Shown here in pieces: positions 1 through 7,025 of a DNA stretch of 42,274 bases. A program made the position numbers and the translations under genes. The DNA comes from CAYUQT01 sp964596165 (GTDB taxonomy: Bacteria; Planctomycetota; Phycisphaerae; UBA1845; JAFGLZ01), in the NCBI GenBank assembly GCA_964596165.1, contig CAZQTW010000055.1, positions 1 through 42,274 on the forward strand, read 5' to 3'. The notes under the pieces were generated by a model, which saw only the letters and a program-made list of their open reading frames with translations, did no database searches and was not told where the DNA came from. Every line of letters begins with the position of its first letter. The stretch's first letter is position 1.

Positions 1-1361
1 GGTTTGACATGCAGGTTCTCGAAGGGCAGCGACTTGCCCGTGACGAGCTCGTAGGCCGTGCGCAACGCCGCTTCCATCACGCCGCCCGTGTTCGCGAAGA
101 TGTCGGCCGCGCCGGAAGACATTCCGAGCGGCGAGTCCATCTTTCCGTCCTCCAGCTTGTCGAACTCGATGCCGGCCTGCTTGATCATCCGTCCGAGCTC
201 GCGGGTGGTGAGGACGACGTCGACGTCGCGAACGCCGCTGCTGTTCATCTCGGGACGCTGGGCCTCATACTTCTTGGCCGTGCAGGGCATGACCGACACG
301 ACGAAAATGTCCTGCGGCTTCTTTCCGATCTTTTCGGCATAGTACGTCTTGGCAACGGCCCCGAACATCTGTTGCGGCGACTTGCACGTCGAGAGGTTGG
401 GCAGCATGTCGGGGAAGAAGGTCTCGCAGAATTTGATCCAACCCGGCGAACAACTCGTAAACATCGGCAGGGCGATCGGTTGTTTCTCGACCAGGGCCTT
501 TTTGAGGCGGGTGAGCAGTTCGGTACCCTCCTCGATGATGGTCAGATCGGCGGTGAAGTTGGTGTCCATGACGGCGTTAAACCCCAGACGCCTCAGGGCC
601 GTAACCATCTTGCCCGTAACCAGCGTACCGGGCGGATAACCGAAGCATTCGCCCAGGGCGGCTCGAATGGCGGGCGCGGTCTGGACAACCACAAACTTGT
701 TCGGATCATCCAAGGCGGCCCAGACGTCCGCGATTTGATCTCTCTCGCTGATGGCGCCGACAGGACACACCGCTCCGCACTGACCACACTGGACACACGT
801 GATATCATCGAGGTCCGCGGAGAAGGCGGGGCCGATGGTCGTCTGGAAACCCCGCTTCTGCGGGAACAGCCCGCCGACCCCCTGAATCTCATTGCAGACA
901 GTGACACACCGCCGGCAGTGAATGCATTTGGCGCTGTCCCGTATGAGCGCGGGGGTCGTGTCGTCGATGTGGCCCTTGATCTTGGCACCCGCATAGTGGA
1001 TGCCGCGTATGCCGAGGTCTCGTGCCACCGCCTGAAGCTCGCAGTCATCGTTTCGCAGGCACGTTTGGCAGTCGCCGTCGTGGGCCGACAGCAGCAGATC
1101 GACGACGGCCCGCCTAGCCTCGCGGACACGTTTCGTGTTCGTGTGGACCTTCATTCCCTCGGCACAGGGCATGACGCACGAAGCGACCAGTGCCTTGGCG
1201 CCCTCGACCTCGACCACGCAGACCCGGCAGGCGCCTTGGGCCTGCACGTCCTCCAGGTAACACAAGGTGGGAATCTTGACGCCGATCTTCTTGGCGGCGT
1301 GAAGAATGGTGGTCCCGTCCGGGACTTCAACCTTCGTATTGTCGATGGTTAGTGTTGGCAT
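1..1361 (-). CDS. hndD: [FeFe] hydrogenase catalytic subunit (HydA/HndD type), 3' end outside window
   Basis: Catalytic subunit of a NAD(P)-linked, probably electron-bifurcating cytoplasmic [FeFe] hydrogenase. The first 453 residues are visible. An N-terminal [2Fe-2S] domain has Cys34, Cys45, Cys48 and Cys62. A His-ligated [4Fe-4S] site follows (His94, Cys98, Cys101, Cys107), then two ferredoxin-type [4Fe-4S] motifs (Cys146/149/152/156 and Cys189/192/195/199). The H-cluster domain shows motif L1 as TSCSPGW at 302-308 and L2 as MPCTAKKYE at 358-366. Motif L3 must lie beyond base 1. The ATG at 1361 has an AGGAG upstream. It is the last visible gene of the operon, 23 bases after the diaphorase subunit. 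L1 has Ser where many clostridial enzymes have a second Cys. Assignment to the trimeric/tetrameric Hnd/Hyd group rests on the domain order and on the neighbouring NuoE, HndB and NuoF homologues. Confidence 0.95.
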   Translation of the reverse strand, partial: MPTLTIDNTKVEVPDGTTILHAAKKIGVKIPTLCYLEDVQAQGACRVCVVEVEGAKALVASCVMPCAEGMKVHTNTKRVREARRAVVDLLLSAHDGDCQTCLRNDDCELQAVARDLGIRGIHYAGAKIKGHIDDTTPALIRDSAKCIHCRRCVTVCNEIQGVGGLFPQKRGFQTTIGPAFSADLDDITCVQCGQCGAVCPVGAISERDQIADVWAALDDPNKFVVVQTAPAIRAALGECFGYPPGTLVTGKMVTALRRLGFNAVMDTNFTADLTIIEEGTELLTRLKKALVEKQPIALPMFTSCSPGWIKFCETFFPDMLPNLSTCKSPQQMFGAVAKTYYAEKIGKKPQDIFVVSVMPCTAKKYEAQRPEMNSSGVRDVDVVLTTRELGRMIKQAGIEFDKLEDGKMDSPLGMSSGAADIFANTGGVMEAALRTAYELVTGKSLPFENLHVK

Positions 1362-1384
1362 GGTTCAGGACTTCTCCTCTCGCA

Positions 1385-4300
1385 CTAGCTTGACCTGCGA
1401 TAATCGCAACGCAGACACCGTTTCGCCTCGGCGACGGCGACATCTTCGTTGAAGGGCAGCTCAACCTCATCGAAGTTGTTCCGCCGCTTGGCGACCGGTA
1501 TGAGACGCATCTTGGCTCGCGGATACTCGACAGGATCTGCCTCCGGATCGAAGAACGTGTCAACCAGGCTGTCTTCTCGCCAAAAGGCGTGGTTCTCGCC
1601 CGTGAGGTACTGATCGATTCCGACCGCTGCCCGTTCGCCGCACGCAACCGCATCGGCAACGGAGGACGGACCCATCGTGGCGTCACCGCCCGCGAAAATC
1701 CATTCGACCGAGGTCTGTCCGGTCAGTCGATTCGTCAAGATGAAGTTGTTCCTCGTGAGCTTGAGCTCCGTTCCGTTGAGAATCTCCTTGGGATCAAGGT
1801 TCTGTCCGATCGCGGCAATGACCTGGTCCGCATCAAGGACGAAGTCGTTCTCAGGGCTCGGCTCGGGGTGGCGACGACCCGATCGGTCGAACTCACCCAG
1901 CTTCATCTGGCGACACTTTACGCCGACGACCTTGTCGTCCTTCGTCAGAATCTCGACGGGGGCAACCAGGAATTTCAGGACCACGCCCTCACGCTCGGCT
2001 TCCTCGACCTCTTCGGCGTACGCCGGCATTTCCTCGCGCGTTCGGCGATAGATCACGGTTACCGTCTCGGCGCCCAGGCGGATGGCCGTGCGCGCCGCGT
2101 CGATGGCCGCATTTCCGCCGCCCACGACCACAACCTTTTTCGCGACCGGGACCGAACCGCGGATGTTGTACTCGCGAAGGAAGCTGATCGCCTCGGCCAT
2201 TCCCTGTGCCTTCTCGCCGGGGATGTTCAGCGCGGCGCCCCGTGGGGCACCAACCCCGATAAAGACGGCATCATAGCCTTCGTCCCGTAAGGACTTGAGC
2301 GTGAAATCCTTGCCCAAACGCATGTTCGTCTCGATGTCAACGCCCATGCGTTCAATCATCCGCACCTCGCGAGCGACCGCCTCACGCGGCAGTCGGTATG
2401 CCGGAATCGTTTGAACCAACATGCCGCCGGGACGAGGCTCGGCCTCGAACACCTTGGGCCGATACCCCAGTCGGCCGAGGAAGTAGGCACAGGACAGCCC
2501 CGCCGGGCCCGCGCCGATGATGGCAATCTTCCGTTTTGCGTTTTCCGGATTGTCCCGGACCGACGGAAGCTGGATGGTCACCTCCTGATCGATCATGAAT
2601 CGCTTCAGGCCGCGAATGGACAGTGAATCGTCCAGGCTGCTTCGTCGGCATTTGTCCTCGCACGTGTGGAAGCACACTCTGGCACAGACCGACGCGAACG
2701 GGTTGCGTTCGCGGTGGCGTCGGAGCGCATCGGCGTAGCGCTTCTCTCGAATGAGCGAAACGAAGCCTGGCACGTCGACACCGGCCGGGCAGGCGTTGTG
2801 GCAGGGGGCCCGAACCAAGGTGTGGCATACGCCGGCCGGACAATGCTTCTCGTGGATGTGCGCCTCGTATTCGTCCCGAAACCATCGAATGGTCGACAGA
2901 ACCGGATTGGGTGCCGTTTGTCCGAGCCCACAGAGGGCGGTGTCCTTGATTCGAGCGCCGAGCTCCTCCAGCCGCTCGATGTCGCCCTCTTCTCCTTGGC
3001 CGTCGCAAATCCGTTGAACGATCTCAAGCATTCGCTTGGTTCCGATGCGGCAGGGGGCGCACTTGCCGCAGGACTCGTCCTGAACGAAATCCAGGAAGAA
3101 CCGGGCGATGTCGACCATACAGGCGTCCTCGTCCATGACGATGAGGCCGCCCGATCCCATGATCGCGCCGAGCTCCTGGAGAGACTCGTAATCCACCGGA
3201 ACGTTGAGATGTTCCTTGGGGATGCACCCGCCGGAGGGGCCGCCAATCTGCGCCGCCTTGAACTTCTTGCCGCCCTTAATCCCGCCGGCAATGTCGTAGA
3301 TGATCTCACCGAGGGGAGTCCCGATCGGGATTTCAACGAGGCCCGTGTTGTTCACGTTTCCGGCAACCGCGAAAACCTTGGTCCCTTTGCTCTTGGGTGT
3401 TCCAATGGTGGCATACCAGTCGGCACCCTTCTGAAGGATGATGGGCACATTGGCAAAGGTCTCGACGTTGTTGAGAATGCTGGGCTTATCCCAGAGTCCC
3501 TTGTTGGCCGGGAAGGGCGGCCGCGGTCTGGGTTCGCCACGCTTGCCTTCCACCGACCGCATGAGGGCCGTTTCCTCTCCGCATACGAAGGCACCCGAGC
3601 CTTCTCGCACCTCGACGTCGAAACCGAACTTCGTCCCGAGGATGTTCTTGCCTATGAAGCCGTATTCCCGGGCCTGACGGATCGCGAGGTTGAACCGTTC
3701 CACCGCCAATGGGTATTCCGCCCGGATGTACGCATAGCCCTCGGAGGCGCCAATCGCGTACCCGGCAATGATCATCCCTTCGAGCACGGCATGAGGATCG
3801 CCTTCGAGAATACCCCGGTCCATGAACGCTCCGGGATCGCCTTCGTCCCCGTTGCAGAGGACGTACTTCGGTGTGTCCTTTGCCTTTCGGCAGAGTTCCC
3901 ACTTCAATCCGGTCGGGAAGCCCGCGCCACCGCGACCTCGCAGCCCGGATTTCTTCATCGTTTCGATGACCTGCTCGGGATTCATCTGGGTCAAGGCCTT
4001 GGCCAATGCCTGATACCCGTCGCAGGCAATGTAATCTTCGATCTTGTCCGGATCGATGATGCCGCAATTGCGCAGGACGATCTTTTCCTGCTTTGCGAAG
4101 TAGGCGATCTTTCCCAGTTCGGCAACCGCCCGGCCCGTTCGAGGTTCTTTGCTTACGAGGCGCTCGACCACGCGGCCCTTGAGAAGGTGTTCCGCGACGA
4201 TGACTTCGGCATCCTCGGGCTTGAGGTTCTGGTAGAAGACCCCTTCGGGATACACGACGGCCACCGGGCCAACCGCACAGGGTCCCAGGCAGCCTGTGCC

Positions 4301-4432
4301 GATGACCCTGACCTCGCCGCCTAGGCCTTTCTTTTCGATTTCCTCTTCCAGCCGGTCTTTGACCTTCAGGGAGCCGTTTTCTACGCACCCTGAGCCAACG
4401 CAAACGAGTAAGTGTCTGAGGACATTTGGCAT
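1385..4432 (-). CDS. NuoF/HydB-like NADH-binding subunit fused to GltD/NfnB-like flavoprotein
   Basis: A 1015-residue fusion. Residues 1-90 form a thioredoxin-like [2Fe-2S] domain (Cys11, Cys16, Cys48, Cys52). Residues about 110-525 are a NuoF core: FMN loop GRGGAGFPTG at 166-175, the NADH-site stretch CNGDEGDPGAF near 193, an SLBB region, and the [4Fe-4S] ligands CGKCAPC at 455-461 with Cys501. After CPAG.C near 531 the usual two-ferredoxin tail of HydB is absent. A GltD-like half follows instead: N-terminal Cys cluster (Cys544, 548, 583, 587, 591, 595), FAD loop GAGPAG at 640, pyridine-nucleotide loop GGGNAA at 772, and a GGD motif near 915. It probably passes electrons between NAD(P)H, flavins and HydA. 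A GTG at 4447 is possible, but the ATG at 4432 has GGGGAG seven bases upstream. The HydB and GltD/NfnB families are well known; the exact cofactor pairing of this fusion is inference. Confidence 0.93.
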   Translation of the reverse strand: MPNVLRHLLVCVGSGCVENGSLKVKDRLEEEIEKKGLGGEVRVIGTGCLGPCAVGPVAVVYPEGVFYQNLKPEDAEVIVAEHLLKGRVVERLVSKEPRTGRAVAELGKIAYFAKQEKIVLRNCGIIDPDKIEDYIACDGYQALAKALTQMNPEQVIETMKKSGLRGRGGAGFPTGLKWELCRKAKDTPKYVLCNGDEGDPGAFMDRGILEGDPHAVLEGMIIAGYAIGASEGYAYIRAEYPLAVERFNLAIRQAREYGFIGKNILGTKFGFDVEVREGSGAFVCGEETALMRSVEGKRGEPRPRPPFPANKGLWDKPSILNNVETFANVPIILQKGADWYATIGTPKSKGTKVFAVAGNVNNTGLVEIPIGTPLGEIIYDIAGGIKGGKKFKAAQIGGPSGGCIPKEHLNVPVDYESLQELGAIMGSGGLIVMDEDACMVDIARFFLDFVQDESCGKCAPCRIGTKRMLEIVQRICDGQGEEGDIERLEELGARIKDTALCGLGQTAPNPVLSTIRWFRDEYEAHIHEKHCPAGVCHTLVRAPCHNACPAGVDVPGFVSLIREKRYADALRRHRERNPFASVCARVCFHTCEDKCRRSSLDDSLSIRGLKRFMIDQEVTIQLPSVRDNPENAKRKIAIIGAGPAGLSCAYFLGRLGYRPKVFEAEPRPGGMLVQTIPAYRLPREAVAREVRMIERMGVDIETNMRLGKDFTLKSLRDEGYDAVFIGVGAPRGAALNIPGEKAQGMAEAISFLREYNIRGSVPVAKKVVVVGGGNAAIDAARTAIRLGAETVTVIYRRTREEMPAYAEEVEEAEREGVVLKFLVAPVEILTKDDKVVGVKCRQMKLGEFDRSGRRHPEPSPENDFVLDADQVIAAIGQNLDPKEILNGTELKLTRNNFILTNRLTGQTSVEWIFAGGDATMGPSSVADAVACGERAAVGIDQYLTGENHAFWREDSLVDTFFDPEADPVEYPRAKMRLIPVAKRRNNFDEVELPFNEDVAVAEAKRCLRCDYRRSS

Positions 4433-4449
4433 CTGTATTCTCCCCACAT

Positions 4450-4821
4450 CTATGTCTTGACCAAGTATTCCTGAACGGGCTCGCCGCCGAGTATGTGCTG
4501 ACGCACGATGCGGCGAACTCGGTTCTTGTCCAACTCACCGTAGACGTACTCTTTGCCCGACTCGTCGCGAAGCGTAATCATGGGCTCCAATTCGCATAGG
4601 CCCATGCAGCCGGATTGCTTGATGGTGACGTCGGTGTGACCGGAGGCAGCCAGTGCATCCGCCAGTTCCATCAAGACGTCCCTTGCCCCGGCGCCGATAC
4701 CGCACGTGCCCATGTGAACGGTGACGCTGGTCGCCTTTACACCGCTCCGGAGCTCAAGATCCTTCTTGAACTCATCGCGCAGATTCAGTAGTTCTTCGGG
4801 ACTTGTTATCTTCTTGGCCAT
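4450..4821 (-). CDS. hndB: thioredoxin-like [2Fe-2S] ferredoxin, HndB-like subunit
   Basis: A 123-residue protein resembling the HndB subunit of NADP-reducing hydrogenase, a small thioredoxin-fold ferredoxin domain. Cysteines are visible at 40 (GTCGIGAGA), 72 and 76 (SGCMGLCE). Only three occur in these motifs, one fewer than the four ligands of a standard [2Fe-2S] thioredoxin-like ferredoxin, so cluster content is uncertain. Its ATG overlaps the TAA of the NuoE-containing gene by one base (TAATG), with GGGAGG upstream. It ends 17 bases before the NuoF/GltD fusion. Its likely role is an electron-transfer or structural subunit of the hydrogenase complex. Confidence 0.85.
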   Translation of the reverse strand: MAKKITSPEELLNLRDEFKKDLELRSGVKATSVTVHMGTCGIGAGARDVLMELADALAASGHTDVTIKQSGCMGLCELEPMITLRDESGKEYVYGELDKNRVRRIVRQHILGGEPVQEYLVKT

Positions 4822-5948
4822 TACTTGACCTCCCTACTCTGTGCCGCGACCATTTCCTCCTGATCGTCGTTGCGATAGCGATCGAGGAGTTCACGAACCT
4901 TCGCCGGTTTCACCTTCTGATGTGTGTTCTTTCCGATAATGACGGCGGGCCCCAGGCTGCAAGCGCCGATGCATCGGATCACTTCCAGCGAGAACAGCCG
5001 ATCCTTGGTGGTTTCGCCGACATCGACGCCCAACTCCTTCTTCATGGCGTCAAGCACGTGCTGGGCGCCGCGAACGTAGCAGGCGGTTCCCAGGCAGACG
5101 CGAATCAGGTATTTTCCCCGAGGAACCGTGGAGAAGAAGGCATAGAAGCCCACGACGCCAGCGACCTCACTGTAGGGCTTGTTCATGGCGGCGGCGACTC
5201 GCTTGAGAGCCACCTCGGGCAGGTAGCCGAAGATGCCCTGGGCGATCTGGAGCACGGGGATCAAGGCCCCAGGCTTATCGCGGTATTCCTCCAGCACCTG
5301 GTCAAGCCTCGCCAGCAATTCTGCTTCCGAGGCTTCCTGACCACACGCGCAGCTAGGTTTGTCTTCCGGCATAGTCATCTCCTTTGTCAGTTCCCCTATA
5401 GATTCTTCCGTTAGATGAAGGGCCTCAAGAACGGCCTGTATCTTCTCGTGGAGTTGTCGGGCGATCGACAATCCACAACACTCAGCAGACGGCATACTCT
5501 TGGCGATGTCGGATGCTCGTACGACCGATTCCGAACGACCTACTCGGAACTTACATCGTAAGTCTAATCCCGGGTTAGTGCAAACTAGCGAAGAAAGGGT
5601 TGCGGCCAGATCACCCATGGGACTTCGATCGACGTGGCCCAATTTCATCGACGCCTTTACGAATACACCTCCAAGCTCAGATTGGCCGACGATCAATGAA
5701 CCGCCGGCTCGCTCGGACGTGCCACGGAACAGGCTCAATCCCAGGCCGACCTTTTTGCCCTTCTTTGTGGTGAAGAATGGATCTGTCGCCTTCTCCGGTG
5801 CGACAGTCAGTCCGGAACCGTTATCTTCAATGGTGATCTCCAACAGGTCTCGGTCCGGATCCACATCCACGGCAATGGATATGACCGATGCGTTGGCACG
5901 GATCGAGTTCTCGGCGATATCCAGTATGTGAAGCGACAGATCACGCAT
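4821..5948 (-). CDS. GHKL ATPase domain joined in frame to NuoE/HndA [2Fe-2S] subunit
   Basis: One open frame with two parts. The first half (about 1-130 from the ATG at 5948) is a GHKL/histidine-kinase-type ATPase: N box ILDIAENSIRAN, G1 box EDNGSGL, and a GLGLSLFRG-type G2 box. No phosphoacceptor His domain is seen. The C-terminal 180 residues are a NuoE/HndA subunit with the classic C-x4-C...C-x3-C ligands (CLGTAC and CIGAC). A linker of about 60 residues, with several Cys, joins them. A perfect AAAGGAG lies six bases before an in-frame ATG at 5372, so NuoE may also be made alone from an internal start. The first ATG overlaps the end of the PHP gene by eight bases. A frame with an earlier start at 5993 is open but lies inside the PHP gene. 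NuoE would carry electrons in the hydrogenase complex; the ATPase is probably regulatory. Confidence 0.88.
   Translation of the reverse strand: MRDLSLHILDIAENSIRANASVISIAVDVDPDRDLLEITIEDNGSGLTVAPEKATDPFFTTKKGKKVGLGLSLFRGTSERAGGSLIVGQSELGGVFVKASMKLGHVDRSPMGDLAATLSSLVCTNPGLDLRCKFRVGRSESVVRASDIAKSMPSAECCGLSIARQLHEKIQAVLEALHLTEESIGELTKEMTMPEDKPSCACGQEASEAELLARLDQVLEEYRDKPGALIPVLQIAQGIFGYLPEVALKRVAAAMNKPYSEVAGVVGFYAFFSTVPRGKYLIRVCLGTACYVRGAQHVLDAMKKELGVDVGETTKDRLFSLEVIRCIGACSLGPAVIIGKNTHQKVKPAKVRELLDRYRNDDQEEMVAAQSREVK
5379..5385 (-). promoter_or_regulatory. internal ribosome binding site before NuoE portion
   Basis: AAAGGAG on the minus strand, six bases before the in-frame ATG at 5372 that begins MPEDKPS. 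This is the best-matched Shine-Dalgarno sequence in the neighbourhood although it lies inside an uninterrupted reading frame. It suggests separate production of the NuoE half. Confidence 0.6.
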
Positions 5949-6675
5949 GGCATCGTCTTCCCGCTTCGTGCGCCAGGGCCTTCCCCAATTCACTGAACGT
6001 CGGCTCTTGGATGTCCAAGAGCGTCCGACAGGCGCCGATGTCCTCGAGAAAGTGGCTGTCGGATGACGTCACCACAGTGATATTGGGAGGCACCACAGTC
6101 CGCTTTGCTGATCCCGGCGGCGCATGCCTTGACACCTCCACGGCGTCGAAGCGAACGTCCGGCGGGAACATTCCCAATTGGCTGATCACGCTGTACGATG
6201 GCCTATCCACATGGGACGCGATCGCAAGCCCGCCGTGTTTTCGGATGAGTTCGACGGCTTCCGAGAGATCCAGCGGCGATGCAGCGGCGAGCATCTTCGG
6301 TTCGATGCCGGTAATCCCTCCGTGGGCGTCCATCCGCAGTTGGCGGCCGAATTTGCGATAGTAAGACTCATCGGCGTTGGGCAGGGCTTCGCGCACGGCC
6401 TGCCCGGCCCGTCCTGCCATCTCATCATTCGGGAAGATGCCGAGCACATGGACTTCCTCCGCGGTGGTCAGTTCCATGCCGGCCAAGACACAGAGAGCGT
6501 CCCGTGCCGCTTCCCGGGTAGCACCCGTATTGGCTGTTGTGTTGTGATCGCATATCGCGATCATGGCCAACCCCTTTGTTATCGCGGCGGCCACGATGGC
6601 CGGGGGCGTCATCTCATCGGATGCACACGGCGAAAGCGCCGTGTGGATGTGCAGGTCCGCCGCGAACTGTCTCAC
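5941..6675 (-). CDS. PHP-domain metal-dependent phosphoesterase-like protein
   Basis: A 244-residue PHP-family protein. Metal-ligand motifs are visible in order: DLHIHT near residue 7, CDHNTT near 42, GMEL near 66, SHVDRPS near 153 and SSDSHF near 208. The family hydrolyses phosphoesters, for example histidinol phosphate, nucleotides or polymerase-associated substrates. The substrate here is unknown. It starts at a GTG that overlaps the TGA of the DRTGG gene (GTGA), and its end overlaps the GHKL-NuoE start. PHP genes of this kind accompany bifurcating hydrogenase operons in some Firmicutes (recollection of gene neighbourhoods), where the role is also unclear. A signalling-nucleotide or repair role is inference. 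Confidence 0.85.
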   Translation of the reverse strand: MRQFAADLHIHTALSPCASDEMTPPAIVAAAITKGLAMIAICDHNTTANTGATREAARDALCVLAGMELTTAEEVHVLGIFPNDEMAGRAGQAVREALPNADESYYRKFGRQLRMDAHGGITGIEPKMLAAASPLDLSEAVELIRKHGGLAIASHVDRPSYSVISQLGMFPPDVRFDAVEVSRHAPPGSAKRTVVPPNITVVTSSDSHFLEDIGACRTLLDIQEPTFSELGKALAHEAGRRCHA

Positions 6676-7025
6676 GCACGATGTCCTCGTATTCCCATTT
6701 GGTACAGACGCCCGACCACATCGAAGGTCGATTCCTTGGATACGTAGAGGCGTATCCCTTCCTCGACGGCTTTCTGTCTCACGGCCTCGTCCGGCGTACG
6801 TTCGGACGCGAAAATAACCGCGGCCAGCCCCGCATGAACCGCCACCGCAATGACGTTCAGGTGAACTTGGATGGTCACGAGCACGCCGCCGCCCGGTGCA
6901 TTGGCAAGGACATCACTGAGCAAGTCCGAGGCGTGCCCCGCCGAGACGGAAACGGAATCGGATGTTTGAATCTCCGGCGTAAGTGTCTGAAGAGCAAGTC
7001 TTGTGACGATTTCGCTCAGGTTCAT
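6672..7025 (-). CDS. DRTGG-domain protein 1
   Basis: A 117-residue single-domain protein resembling the DRTGG family, a small ligand-binding fold often beside CBS domains or phosphotransacetylase. The alternating hydrophobic strands, the AGHASDLLSDVL segment near residues 29-40 and the C-terminal STFDVVGRLYQMG fit that family. No catalytic residues are evident. Its start overlaps the previous gene by four bases (ATGA) and its end overlaps the PHP gene. It is paralogous in layout to the protein at 8596-8952. It may bind a metabolite or nucleotide in the hydrogenase control module (inference). Confidence 0.75.
   Translation of the reverse strand: MNLSEIVTRLALQTLTPEIQTSDSVSVSAGHASDLLSDVLANAPGGGVLVTIQVHLNVIAVAVHAGLAAVIFASERTPDEAVRQKAVEEGIRLYVSKESTFDVVGRLYQMGIRGHRA

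Noticed and set aside
9..1352. Long open frame on the plus strand (447 residues)
   Set aside because: It is the antisense of hydA, whose minus-strand frame has clear Fe-S and H-cluster motifs. High GC content produces such frames.
2666..4324. Plus-strand open frame of 552 residues
   Set aside because: Antisense to the NuoF/GltD fusion. No known motifs and no ribosome site.
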